From the NCBI GenBank assembly GCA_030427835.1, contig JAUICN010000001.1:145929-209928 (forward strand): 64,000 nt of DNA, written 5' to 3'. Under the pieces are notes generated by a model. It made no database searches. It was not told the origin of the DNA and worked only from the letters and a program-made list of their open reading frames with translations. This document shows, in pieces, positions 53,419 to 62,111 of this stretch. The position numbers and the translations under genes are program-made. Positions within the stretch are counted from its first letter, which is position 1, and every line of letters begins with the position of its first letter. The stretch is from Polyangia bacterium. Lineage in GTDB: Bacteria; Myxococcota_A; Polyangia; Polyangiales; JAUICN01.

Positions 53419-55398
53419 TCACCGGGCGATGGGTACACCGAAGACGGCTCTCAACTGACCTTGAGACTCGTCTTGGTAGACTTCCATGGGGTAGGCATGG
53501 TTGGGGCCGGTGGCACCGGGGGGGCGAACACTGGCGGTGCTGGCGATCACGAACGCGCCTGGACGGATCCCTGCAGCGCGGACCTTGAGAATGTGGGCTG
53601 TGGGAATGTTGACCTCCACTTCTCGAGTTCCTGTTTGAGTACAGTTCTCACGATATTTCAGGGTGCCGTCTGCGTTGATGCGGTCAATCTTGTTGGTCTC
53701 GGTGCATTGAAGAATGGGGATCTCCACGATCTCCTTGTTGAAGACAACCTCAAGGTGGTCGCCGTCTTCTCTTGTGCTTTTTACGGTGCCTGAGTTTCCG
53801 CCCCACCGGGGGCGGCTCCCGTAGTCCAGTTTGACCTTGTACACAGGCTGTTGTCGGTAGTCCATGCTGAACATGAACTGCGGGCTCAGCGGAAATCGCC
53901 TGTTCTCCTTTTTTGCGACCAGTACAGCGAGCGTCGAAGCATTTTGAGCAGCGGTTCGAGGGCCGCGCTGGATTGCGGACATACTCAACAGGCCATTCAC
54001 TTCGTGAACCACGTTTCCGTTGAAGTTCTCACAATGGAACAGGCTTGTGAGAAGGAGGTACCCGATGGGGCTTGCGGCCAGGGCAAGAACGTCGTCCTTG
54101 CTCGTGGGGTTTTGGGAAGCAGCGTAGTCTTGCCATGCCTTGGAACGTTCAATTTCACAACCCCGCAAAGCGGCAGCATCCCCACGCTCTACGAGGACTT
54201 CGGTTTGCAACGCTTGATCCAACATCTGCTTATTGTCTGAGTATACTTGGGCCCACTGCTGGTGGGCGGCGAGCGGCGCGTCGTTGATGGCGTTTCCAAT
54301 ACCCGGGTAACTGGCCTCAAGTGAGGTAAAGGCCTCCTTCAATAGCTCCGTGTAGCGTTTTACCTCGTAAAAATGCTCCAGGGCGAGCCCACGGTGGAGA
54401 TCATCTAGATCAAACGTGTTCGACTCTGCGAGGAAGCTGTCTTCATCCAAATGCTCGATGTCATATCGAAAGAACGCGTAGTGGGCCAAAAGCTCCTTGC
54501 GGGTGAGCAGCCAGGCGGGCTCCACCACACCTTTTTTTATTTTGGATTTCGCGCTTCCACCATTCACCTCAAGACCCAGGTACATGAGCCCCACCGCGAC
54601 GGACGGTTCGAGATCGGGTTTGCGGTCTGAGTTCCAAAGCGCCTCCTTGAAATCACCAATCCGTGCGTTGCAGTAGACGGCAGCGCGAACACGGGCCCTG
54701 GCTTGATCGCTTGGAACGTCCATGTCGTTTGCAGTGAATGGGCAGTTTTCGAGTTGAACAAAGTTTCCCCAGTTCAGTTTCGCTTGCATGTAGCTGGACA
54801 GCTGGGCTTGACCCATTCCTAGTTGGTTCACCACTTTTTGAAGGGCGGCCGCCGTCCATTGCTGCTGATTGGGATTGAGAGGCCATGTGCAGGCGAAGCG
54901 CGCAATCGCGCTCAAGTCATCTAGGGCACGGGTGAGGGTGTTGACGTTTTTTGCATCCGCTTCACGGTAGGGTTCAAACTCCGCGTTGCACCATGTGGGC
55001 GCATGGGCCTCCACGGTTCGCGCTCCCGCCCTCGCGGTCACCCGTTTGTTGTCAGGAAGCGGAGGTACGTTGACGGGTGGGGCTACCGGCCCGGGAACAA
55101 TATCTGCCACCGGCGGTCTCCCGGTCGGGTCCCCAAAGGATGTGTCAGCCCCAGAAGGATTAACGCTGTTGACGGGAGACTTGGACGTTGAAGCGCCCGT
55201 GGTGTCACCCCTAGGATTACTGGATTGCACGATCCCCGCGGATTTCGCCTTTTCCATGAGGGAGCAACCACCTGTGGGTGCAAGTACCAGCAAGGCCGCC
55301 ACGAGTGTGGTCGCGTGCATACGTGCTGCACTGCTGGGCAAAACAGCAGACCAAGGTGCGTGGATGAGAGAACTCATGTGGGTGCGTTGTACTTCCAT
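53419..55398 (-). CDS. Secreted lipoprotein of unrecognised family (tandem paralog 1)
   Basis: A 659-residue lipoprotein. ATG 55398 has AAAGGA eleven bases upstream; ATG 55377 and a third Met just before the hydrophobic core are also in frame. The signal ends in TGGC, then a Ser/Thr/Pro-rich linker. Shared landmarks with 51197: PTWCNAEFEPYR, ACTWPLNPNQQQWTA, VNGGSAKSKIKKG, IGYLLLTSLFHCENF, RGPRTAA, CTETNKIDRI-x-ADGT, and the end FGVPIAR. Cys spacing in the two is preserved, suggesting disulfides outside the cytoplasm. Function unknown. It is divergent from the amidotransferase gene. Confidence 0.78.
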   Translation of the reverse strand: MEVQRTHMSSLIHAPWSAVLPSSAARMHATTLVAALLVLAPTGGCSLMEKAKSAGIVQSSNPRGDTTGASTSKSPVNSVNPSGADTSFGDPTGRPPVADIVPGPVAPPVNVPPLPDNKRVTARAGARTVEAHAPTWCNAEFEPYREADAKNVNTLTRALDDLSAIARFACTWPLNPNQQQWTAAALQKVVNQLGMGQAQLSSYMQAKLNWGNFVQLENCPFTANDMDVPSDQARARVRAAVYCNARIGDFKEALWNSDRKPDLEPSVAVGLMYLGLEVNGGSAKSKIKKGVVEPAWLLTRKELLAHYAFFRYDIEHLDEDSFLAESNTFDLDDLHRGLALEHFYEVKRYTELLKEAFTSLEASYPGIGNAINDAPLAAHQQWAQVYSDNKQMLDQALQTEVLVERGDAAALRGCEIERSKAWQDYAASQNPTSKDDVLALAASPIGYLLLTSLFHCENFNGNVVHEVNGLLSMSAIQRGPRTAAQNASTLAVLVAKKENRRFPLSPQFMFSMDYRQQPVYKVKLDYGSRPRWGGNSGTVKSTREDGDHLEVVFNKEIVEIPILQCTETNKIDRINADGTLKYRENCTQTGTREVEVNIPTAHILKVRAAGIRPGAFVIASTASVRPPGATGPNHAYPMEVYQDESQGQLRAVFGVPIAR

Positions 55399-55595
55399 GA
55401 CGGTGTCGTCCTTTCGTGGGTCGGCGGCAGAGACGTTCTGCACCCCAACGGGGGGACCTACGCTACCGGCTTGATGGATGTTCCTCCACTTCATTTTTTC
55501 TTTTTTTTGCCGAAAAACATAGGCTGAACGGCCGATTTGCAATCTCCCAAAATACGGTTTTCCGACCGGTTTTGACCATGCTAGGTACGGGGCCC

Positions 55596-56240
55596 ATGGA
55601 CATCGAAATATTTCAACATGTGGCTTTCGAAGGTCCGGGCATGATCGCCGATTGGGCGCACATCAAGGGGCATGCCTTGCGCGTGCGAAGGATGGACCTC
55701 CGTGAAATACCGGAGGGTTCCGATGGGGTGATTGTTCTTGGGGGGCCCATGGGGGCGCAGGACACCGGAAATCATCCGTGGCTAGGGCGGGAGAGGGAGT
55801 TTATCCGCCAGGCAATAGACGCACACACACCTGTGTTGGGGATTTGCCTTGGGGCCCAACAGCTGGCGTTAACTTTGGGTGGCAAGGTGCGTTCCAATGA
55901 ATGCAACGAGAAGGGTTGGGCACCGGTTCAACGCACGGATGGGGAAAGTTCACATATGCTGGGCGGTCTGCCCCGGGAGTTCTCACCGTTTCATTGGCAC
56001 CAGGACAACGTCGTTGCTCCACCGGGCTCCGAGGTACTGGCAAAGAGCGACAGTTGTGCGGTTCAAGCCTTCCAACAGGGCACCGCACTTGGCCTACAGT
56101 TTCACTTGGAGGCAAGCGCCCGTTGGGTAGACACCATGTGCGAAGCCCTGGGAATACCGTCGTATCAGTTTGGGGAACCCGAAGATACGTTTCTCCTGAT
56201 GTGCGACGTGTTGGACCGGTGGGTCGGCACCGCGGTCTAG
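55596..56240 (+). CDS. Class I glutamine amidotransferase (GMP synthase-like)
   Basis: A 214-residue cytoplasmic protein. The nucleophile elbow is VLGICLGAQQLA, and the His/Glu pair appears in QFHLEAS. A VLGGPMGAQD block precedes them. Stand-alone amidotransferases of this type hydrolyse glutamine or gamma-glutamyl compounds, but the partner is unknown. ATG 55596 is chosen by homology with the duplicated remnant; ATG 55578 is in frame upstream. The stop overlaps the stop of the convergent Fur-family gene by four bases. Confidence 0.88.
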   Translation: MDIEIFQHVAFEGPGMIADWAHIKGHALRVRRMDLREIPEGSDGVIVLGGPMGAQDTGNHPWLGREREFIRQAIDAHTPVLGICLGAQQLALTLGGKVRSNECNEKGWAPVQRTDGESSHMLGGLPREFSPFHWHQDNVVAPPGSEVLAKSDSCAVQAFQQGTALGLQFHLEASARWVDTMCEALGIPSYQFGEPEDTFLLMCDVLDRWVGTAV

Positions 56241-56665
56241 ACGCAATCGTCACAAAGACCGTGGAGTTGGACTTGCACGGTGCCTCGGCGAATGGATTTG
56301 GGCCCGATGCGTTTTTTCGAAGGGGTGACGGTGACCTCCGGGGCGCATTCAACGGTGCCGCATTCGGTGCACACGAAGTGCGGGTGGGCACTTGCGTGGT
56401 CTGGGTCCTGGGCTTCGAAGTGCCAGGTAGAGCCGAGAGAAACCCGCTCAAGGAGGCCCGCTTCGGTGAGGTCCATGAGGTTCCGGTAGAGGGTGGCGCG
56501 ATCCCAGGTGCTGTGGGCAAGGGATTCGGTTACCTCAAGGTGGTTCAAGGGCCGATCCGTTTGGTTCAGCAACTCGAGGACTGCCACCCGGGAGGCGGTC
56601 ACCCGTAGGCCGGCACTCCGGATTCGATCCTTGAGTGCGCCAATCATGTTTGGGTTGGTTGCCAC
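56237..56665 (-). CDS. Fur-family metal-responsive repressor, possibly Zur
   Basis: A 142-residue regulator. The winged helix has LRVTASRVAVLELL and WDRATLYRNLMDL (recognition helix), followed by a HPHFVCTECG metal site and a final CDDC, giving the two-Cys-pair structural zinc site. A HASAHPHF segment supplies His ligands. The gene lies divergently from the TonB-receptor gene with a 112-base gap containing inverted repeats, so it probably represses that operon in response to metal. Zinc (Zur) is inferred from the His-rich neighbours rather than from specific residues; iron (Fur) cannot be ruled out. Confidence 0.9.
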   Translation of the reverse strand: MATNPNMIGALKDRIRSAGLRVTASRVAVLELLNQTDRPLNHLEVTESLAHSTWDRATLYRNLMDLTEAGLLERVSLGSTWHFEAQDPDHASAHPHFVCTECGTVECAPEVTVTPSKKRIGPKSIRRGTVQVQLHGLCDDCV

Positions 56666-56712
56666 GGGAAGGGAGTGTAGGCCTTGGATTCACAACTGCA
56701 ACATTCTTTGAC

Positions 56713-56745
56713 TTGCAATCTTGACTTTATTGCAACTTAGTTGCG
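56713..56745. promoter_or_regulatory. Candidate Fur/Zur operator with overlapping inverted repeats
   Basis: TTGCAAT (56713-56719) pairs with ATTGCAA (56729-56735), and TGCAAC (56731-56736) pairs with GTTGCG (56740-56745) across a three-base gap with one mismatch. A TTGACT (56721-56726) between the arms could be a -35 box, so binding would block it. The position is between the regulator and the receptor it probably controls. Confidence 0.55.
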
Positions 56746-56777
56746 TGAACTGTCATCTGCGCTAGGTACCGGCGCTC

Positions 56778-59468
56778 ATGGGTTTGAAATCCAACATACG
56801 TGTGCCCTGGATGGCTGGGGTGTTGGCGATCATGACCCCGGTGGGTTTGGGCTCCGCCCAGGAAGTTTCCGATGCTGTGGAGACTGCAAACCCACCACTG
56901 CAACCACCGCGGCTTTTGGAGTCGCCGCCCCCACGCTACCCGGAAGAACATGTTGGGGAGGGGTTGCATCCCACGGTGGTGTTGCAGGTGACGCTCAACC
57001 GCCTGGGCGGCGTGGAGGGGGCTGAGGTGGAGCATGGTGCAGAAGTGAGACACCAGGCGGACCCCGCATTTAACGAAGCGGCTGTTGCCGCCGTGCGCCG
57101 TTGGAAGTTTGCCCCGGCCACGCGGGATGGGGTAGCCATCGCCTCACGCATTCGGGTGGCGGTGCACTTTTCGCTCCCGGGTTTTGATCTGATCCCCACA
57201 CTGCCTGAAGTGCAGGGTACGGGGCAGCCCTGGGTTACTGAATCAAGCCATTTGCGCGATTCGTTGGAGATGGGTGAGCCGGCCCATGTACACACCGGGA
57301 AGGACGAGGGTCATCCCCATTGGTTGCACCACACCTTTGGTGCCCGTGCGCAGGTGGAGGCGGATGCGCTGCGTGAGCCACACCGTGCTGCGGGAGATGT
57401 GGTGGTGGGCAGGGAAGTGCTTGCAGCCGCCCCACGTCGGGAGGGCGCCGAGGTGTTGTCATCGGCACCGGGGGTGTTCATGGCGCGGGGTGAGGGGGAC
57501 GCGGTCGGGCACCGGATCATGTTGCGTGGGTTTGATGCGGAACATGGGCAGGATTTGGAACTCAAGGTGGGTGGGCTGCCTATCAACTTGCCGTCACACA
57601 TTCACGGCCAAGGGTACGCAGACTTGGGGCTGGTGATCGGCGAAGTGGTGGACGAACTTCAGGTGAAGGAGGGCGTGTACGACCCCATCCAGGGGGACTT
57701 CGCGGTGGCCGGTTCCGTGAATATGAAGCTAGGGGTGGCAGATCGCGGGCATGGATGGCGTTTGAAATCCGGGGTGGGCTCTTTTGGCGCGACGCGCCAG
57801 TTTGCCCTGTGGGCCCCGCCCGATGAGAGCGAGGAAACCTTTGGGGCCGTGCAGTACCAACGCACGGATGGATTTGGCCGTCGACGTCGTGGGCAATCGG
57901 CCAGTGGCATTGTGCAGGCTGGGTTTGGTGAGGGTGCCTGGCGGTACCGGTTGCTGGGCATGGTGTACGGAGCACGGGCTGACCTGGCAGGCGTGGTACG
58001 ACGGGATGATGTTGCGGCAGGGAGCGTGGGTTTCTACGATGCGTACGACTTTTCGACGGCGCAACAACAGAACGGCTCTACCAGCCGGGTGATGGCCGGG
58101 TTCATGGGCGAGTATCGGGGACCGGACGGCGATTCCGGTGACTTCGGCGTGTGGCTTTCACGGGATGACTTTCGACTACAGGAAAACTTCACGGGGTTTG
58201 TGCAACGGTCCCAAACCTTGGACGATGTGGCGGGACGTGGGGACCTGATTGAGCAGCTGAACGCCACCACTACTTTGGGGCTTTGGGGCCGCTACCAAAC
58301 CCTGGACTACCATCTGGACTCCTGGTTTGTGGGGGCCCTGGAGTTTGGGATGTCGGGTCGCATGGATGTGGTGGAGCAGGCCCAGAACCTGATCGACGCG
58401 ACCACGCGCAGCCAGACATGGGATCGGCGGGTGGATGCAGGGATCCGCGCGACCGACATTGGTTTCTGGACGGAGGCTGTGGTTTCCATCCATTCCCGGT
58501 TGGACGTGCGCGGAGGGTTGCGCGCGGATGCGCTGTCCTTTGCGGTGGAGGATCGACTCGGCAACTTTGTGCCAACCGTACGGCCGGATGACGCATTCAT
58601 TGAGGGGTTTCGAAGGAGTGCGGCAGGCCTGGCGTGGGGGCCACGGTTCAGTACGGCTTACCTATTGGGTGACGGGGTACGAATGATGGCGGCCTACGGG
58701 GAGGGCTACCGGTCGCCCCAGGCGCGAACGTTGGAGGATGGGGAGGATGCGCCGTTTACTAAGGTACGTTCGTCCGATGTGGGGTTGCGTTGGGAGCCTG
58801 AAAGGGCCTTCGGCCGGGACAAGGCGTTGGAACTGAACGCGAGTCTGTACTGGACGCATGTGTCAGACGACGTGGCATTTGAGGCTCGTGAGGGGCGGCT
58901 TGAACGGCTGGGGGCTTCGCGACGAATGGGAGCCACGTTGTTTGCGCGGGCGAACCCGTGGGAGGGCGTGGTGGGTGCCGTTTCTGTGACCTACGTGGAT
59001 GCGAGTTTGCTGGAGCCGCCACCGGCCACACCTGACAACCCAACGCCCGCGTTTGAGAAGGGGCAGAACCTGCCGTTGGTGCCGCCGTTGGTGGTGCGGG
59101 CGGATGTGGGTGCACATCAAACCCTTTGGAGCAAGCACCCTGGTGTCGGCCCCACAGATGGGGAAACACCTTTTGACGTCTTGGACGGGCATGTGGGTAC
59201 GGGGTTTTCGTTTCTTTCCTCGCGGCCCCTACCCTACGGTGCGTTTGCGGATCCTGTGTCGCTTCTTGATCTGTCTGCCGGGTTGGATTGGGGGCCGTTT
59301 CATTTGACGCTGGAAGTGTTCAATGTGCTGAACGCCCGGTACGCGGCGGTGGAATACAACTTTGCATCCAACTGGGATCCGAGCGCCGTGCCCACGCGCA
59401 CCCCGGCAAGGCACATTGCAGCAGGGGCGCCGAGAACGTGGATGGCTGTGTTGGAGGTGTCATTGTGA
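56778..59468 (+). CDS. TonB-dependent receptor with N-terminal TonB-like domain
   Basis: An 896-residue protein, probably outer-membrane. Signal peptide to about residue 27 (GLGSAQ), then a TonB C-terminal-like domain (PPPRYPEEHVGEGLHPTVVL to RRWKFAPATRDGVAI, residues 40-140). A His-rich linker (HVHTGKDEGHPHWLHH, 165-190) follows, then the plug (VVVGREVL, APGVFMARGEGD, RGFDAEHGQDLE) and a long barrel ending in MAVLEVSL. The order TonB domain, plug, barrel is unusual: TonB normally spans the periplasm as a separate protein. With the Fur-type repressor upstream and lipoproteins downstream, uptake of zinc or another metal complex is inferred. No exact ligand can be given. Confidence 0.85.
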   Translation: MGLKSNIRVPWMAGVLAIMTPVGLGSAQEVSDAVETANPPLQPPRLLESPPPRYPEEHVGEGLHPTVVLQVTLNRLGGVEGAEVEHGAEVRHQADPAFNEAAVAAVRRWKFAPATRDGVAIASRIRVAVHFSLPGFDLIPTLPEVQGTGQPWVTESSHLRDSLEMGEPAHVHTGKDEGHPHWLHHTFGARAQVEADALREPHRAAGDVVVGREVLAAAPRREGAEVLSSAPGVFMARGEGDAVGHRIMLRGFDAEHGQDLELKVGGLPINLPSHIHGQGYADLGLVIGEVVDELQVKEGVYDPIQGDFAVAGSVNMKLGVADRGHGWRLKSGVGSFGATRQFALWAPPDESEETFGAVQYQRTDGFGRRRRGQSASGIVQAGFGEGAWRYRLLGMVYGARADLAGVVRRDDVAAGSVGFYDAYDFSTAQQQNGSTSRVMAGFMGEYRGPDGDSGDFGVWLSRDDFRLQENFTGFVQRSQTLDDVAGRGDLIEQLNATTTLGLWGRYQTLDYHLDSWFVGALEFGMSGRMDVVEQAQNLIDATTRSQTWDRRVDAGIRATDIGFWTEAVVSIHSRLDVRGGLRADALSFAVEDRLGNFVPTVRPDDAFIEGFRRSAAGLAWGPRFSTAYLLGDGVRMMAAYGEGYRSPQARTLEDGEDAPFTKVRSSDVGLRWEPERAFGRDKALELNASLYWTHVSDDVAFEAREGRLERLGASRRMGATLFARANPWEGVVGAVSVTYVDASLLEPPPATPDNPTPAFEKGQNLPLVPPLVVRADVGAHQTLWSKHPGVGPTDGETPFDVLDGHVGTGFSFLSSRPLPYGAFADPVSLLDLSAGLDWGPFHLTLEVFNVLNARYAAVEYNFASNWDPSAVPTRTPARHIAAGAPRTWMAVLEVSL

Positions 59469-59485
59469 GTGTTTTCTCGGTAAAT

Positions 59486-59683
59486 CGAAGGAACTGCGGT
59501 CCGAGGGGCACGCCCGCCAGAAAAAGAGCCTCGCTACCGACTCGGCCTCAGACTGTCCTAACGGAAGCGATGCGCGACGCGCCGCTTCCCTGCTCTGAAA
59601 GGGTTTCCCTTCACGATCTTCAATGCTCTGAACGACATCGATTTTTCTTCTGGGCGCACCCCTCGGACCGCAGTTTTCGGTTT
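59486..59683. mobile_element. MITE-like element with terminal inverted repeats
   Basis: About 198 bases with perfect 17-base arms (59492-59508 and 59659-59675) extended imperfectly to about 35 bases. An inner seven-base stem (59563-59569 with 59583-59589) sits between. It fills most of the gap between the receptor gene and the next lipoprotein, encodes no supported protein, and resembles non-autonomous miniature elements. No target duplication was identified by eye, and no second copy was noticed in the window. Confidence 0.6.
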
Positions 59684-59719
59684 CCTTCAGTCTGGAAGGG
59701 AAGCTGGAGGTGCAGTGGT

Positions 59720-60571
59720 ATGTGGAGGTTCTTCTTGCTCGTGGTGGGGTTGGTGGGTTGTGTGAACGTGGGGGTGGAACGGGTGCAAGTGGACTTGGAG
59801 CTGCAGGGGACAGAATTTTCTGGAGCGGTGGAGGGTCGGAATGGGGCGCAGGTAACCGTGACCCGGGCGGAGGTGGCGTTTGGCCCATTGTACTTGTGTG
59901 CAGGGGCACAGGCGGGGGAGTTGTGTAAGTCGTCCCTGCTAGAGTGGCGCAATAGCCACGTGGTGGACGCGTTGAGCGACAGGGTTGTGGAGGCCGGTAG
60001 ACTCGTGGGCCGAACGGGCACGGCCCGCTCGTGGATGTTTGATTTTGGGATTACATCGTTGCTGACCCAAAAGGATGCGTTGTTGTCAGATGCGGCCAAA
60101 TCCCTGGGGGGAGTGTCTGCGGTATTGGAGGGCACCGCTGAGGTCGCAGGAGTCACGGTTCCCTTTTCCGCCGAAGTACGGGTGGAACAGTCGGCCAGCG
60201 CAGAGCAGGGCCTGCCCGTGGTACGCAAGAGCACAAACGATGTGTTTGAGCACGATGTGAAGGACAGGGATCGGTTGCAGGTTCAGTTCAATGCGTCCGC
60301 CTGGTTGACACAGGTGGACTTTGAAAGCCTGCTTCAGGACGGGACGTGTACGGCGGGTGGCGCGACACTTCTGTGCGATGAGCAGTTGGAACTGACGTGC
60401 GTGGGGGGCGTAGTGGATTCCCAACGGGACTGCACGGCCCTGGGGCTGTTTTGCCAGCGGGATGTGGGCTGTGTGGACCAGGTGGGTTTTGGGGAAGGAA
60501 GCCAGGGCTACGCGGCGGTACGTTCCGCCATGGAAGCTGGCACACGACCGGATTTTGTGTGGAACCCTTGA
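59720..60571 (+). CDS. Secreted lipoprotein of the metal-receptor locus
   Basis: A 283-residue lipoprotein. ATG 59720 has GGAGG about ten bases upstream and gives a short signal ending in LVGC; the frame is open from 59288 but upstream lies in the receptor gene and the MITE-like element. The mature part is beta-strand-rich with several Cys residues in the last 90 residues (four-pair pattern CTAGG...LLCDEQLELTC...DC...FCQRDVGC). No known domain. Thirteen bases before the next gene, so part of one transcript; the receptor gene may share it, but the inserted element intervenes. Confidence 0.7.
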   Translation: MWRFFLLVVGLVGCVNVGVERVQVDLELQGTEFSGAVEGRNGAQVTVTRAEVAFGPLYLCAGAQAGELCKSSLLEWRNSHVVDALSDRVVEAGRLVGRTGTARSWMFDFGITSLLTQKDALLSDAAKSLGGVSAVLEGTAEVAGVTVPFSAEVRVEQSASAEQGLPVVRKSTNDVFEHDVKDRDRLQVQFNASAWLTQVDFESLLQDGTCTAGGATLLCDEQLELTCVGGVVDSQRDCTALGLFCQRDVGCVDQVGFGEGSQGYAAVRSAMEAGTRPDFVWNP

Positions 60572-60584
60572 AAGGTATGGAACG

Positions 60585-61559
60585 ATGAAAAAGATAGTAC
60601 TGGGTGCGTTTGCCTTCGCTCTTGCGGGCTGTGGCGGGGATGGGTCCACTGGATCCTTGAGCGTGTTGTTGCAGGCGGAGGATACCATTTTGGATGGGCT
60701 GGATCCGGGAACCGATGCTTCGGATATCTCGGATGGATGGACTGTTCGCTGGAATAGGTACATCGTGGCCATTGGCGCGGTGGACGCTCACCTTGCGGAG
60801 GATGATCATGTGGAAGTGCATGGGGACGAGGTGTTTGTGGTGGACCTGGGGCAGGTGCCACAAAGCGGCTTGTCGTTTTGGTCCCTTCCGAACCTGGAGA
60901 CGGGACGGTGGAACATCTCCTACCAGACGCCCAAGGCTGTGATGGGCGAGGCGCAGCAACACGCGAGTGTGAGCGATTCAGATTTTACAACGATGGTTGC
61001 AAACGAGGCTACCTACCTTATTTCCTGGGTGATCTCGGACGACGCGGGACAGTCCTGCCCACCGCTTGGCGTGGCCACACCGGGAGGGGCGGTTACCAAT
61101 GGGCAACAGAACGGCCGAAGCGAACCCTGTTACGACAACCCCTCGATCGAAGGGACGTTTTTGGTGCAGGCCGCCACCACCTACGGGCCATGCAGTGTGG
61201 ATGGGGCATTGGGGGTGGGTGTTTCTGCGGGTGGGCAAACCGTGGCGCTGACGATTCATGGCGACCACCTGTTCTTCAATGGGTTTCCTGAGGGTGATGA
61301 GGGAGGCATTGTACGTGGGGCACAATGGCTTGCGGACAGCGACCTGAATCTGGATGGCACCGTGACCCAGGCGGAATTGGAGTCACTGACACCGTCTGAT
61401 CTTACGGCGATGGACGGGTTTCAACTGGGAGGTTCCCCCATCACGCCGCTTGAAGACCTGTGGGACTACGTTACCGCCCAGCTGAAAACCCAGGGGCACT
61501 TCCAGGGTGAGGGCGAATGCCCCGCAGACGGCGTAGAACACGACCACGACCACGAGTAG
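60585..61559 (+). CDS. Secreted lipoprotein with metal-binding-like tail and EF-hand-like loop
   Basis: A 324-residue lipoprotein: signal MKKIVLGAFAFALAGC, then a beta-rich domain. Near residue 255-270 is an EF-hand-type loop (DSDLNLDGTVTQAELE) with Asp/Asn spacing suited to calcium. The C-terminus ends in EHDHDHE, a likely metal-binding tail. His/Asp-rich pieces also occur near the N-terminus (AEDDHVEVHGDE). It is 13 bases behind the previous lipoprotein gene. In the context of a TonB receptor and a Fur/Zur-type regulator it may hand over or store metal at the cell surface (inference). Confidence 0.75.
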   Translation: MKKIVLGAFAFALAGCGGDGSTGSLSVLLQAEDTILDGLDPGTDASDISDGWTVRWNRYIVAIGAVDAHLAEDDHVEVHGDEVFVVDLGQVPQSGLSFWSLPNLETGRWNISYQTPKAVMGEAQQHASVSDSDFTTMVANEATYLISWVISDDAGQSCPPLGVATPGGAVTNGQQNGRSEPCYDNPSIEGTFLVQAATTYGPCSVDGALGVGVSAGGQTVALTIHGDHLFFNGFPEGDEGGIVRGAQWLADSDLNLDGTVTQAELESLTPSDLTAMDGFQLGGSPITPLEDLWDYVTAQLKTQGHFQGEGECPADGVEHDHDHE

Positions 61560-61569
61560 GTATTGAGAA

Positions 61570-61635
61570 GGCCCGCTCAGCAGGCCGGCTGGCTCGCTTC
61601 CAGGCCGCTGTTCTGCTGGGCCCATTGTTTTGTTG
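61570..61635 (+). terminator. Possible terminator after the metal locus
   Basis: Outer arms GGCCC-CAGCAG and CTGCTG-GGCC enclose an inner GGCC pair, and a T-rich stretch follows. It lies just past the stop of the last plus-strand lipoprotein gene. Confidence 0.4.
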
Positions 61636-61666
61636 TGTGAGTTCTCAGGAGATTGTTGACAGGTAA

Positions 61667-62077
61667 TGGGAGTCTGAAGAAATCCAACTGCCGGGAGGAA
61701 GCATCACCCTGACCCACGACGATGTAGAAGTCCGCCTGTCGCCTACGAATGGCTACCAAGCCACCTCCGATCGCGGCATGGTCGTTGTGCTCGACGCACA
61801 GCTTACGGATGCCCTCAGACGTGAAGGCTTCGCCCGGGAGCTCATCAACCGCATCCAGCACATCCGCAAAGACATAGACCTAGACTACGCAGCCCGAATC
61901 CAAGTCCCCCTACACACTAAAAGCCAAGAACCCCGCACCGCTATCGAAGAACACAACACCCACATCGCCGGAGAAACCCTCGCCATCGAGCTCAATCTAG
62001 TGGAAGCGTCACCTGGAAGCACTCGGCTAGACCTCGATGGTCATGTCATGGGCGTGACCCTCGAACCGAGATCGTAG
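61667..62077 (+). pseudogene. 3' remnant of isoleucyl-tRNA synthetase gene
   Basis: After a TAA in frame, the frame reads 136 codons matching the C-terminal DUF5915 region of IleS: SDRGMVVVLDAQLTDALR, then EGFARELINRIQHIRKDIDL and DYAARIQVPL. The Rossmann core with HIGH and KMSKS is absent, so this cannot be a working enzyme. Bases favour C over G on this strand, unlike the neighbouring genes, suggesting foreign or relocated DNA. It ends with its own TAG at 62075. A functional ileS must be elsewhere in the genome. Confidence 0.8.
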
Positions 62078-62111
62078 CAATCCGTACATGGATCGTGGCT
62101 CTGATTCGCAA

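Noticed and set aside
59288-59719. Receptor-side extension of the lipoprotein gene at 59720
   Set aside because: The upstream part overlaps the receptor gene in another frame and crosses the inverted-repeat element; the signal peptide and GGAGG site support the start at 59720.
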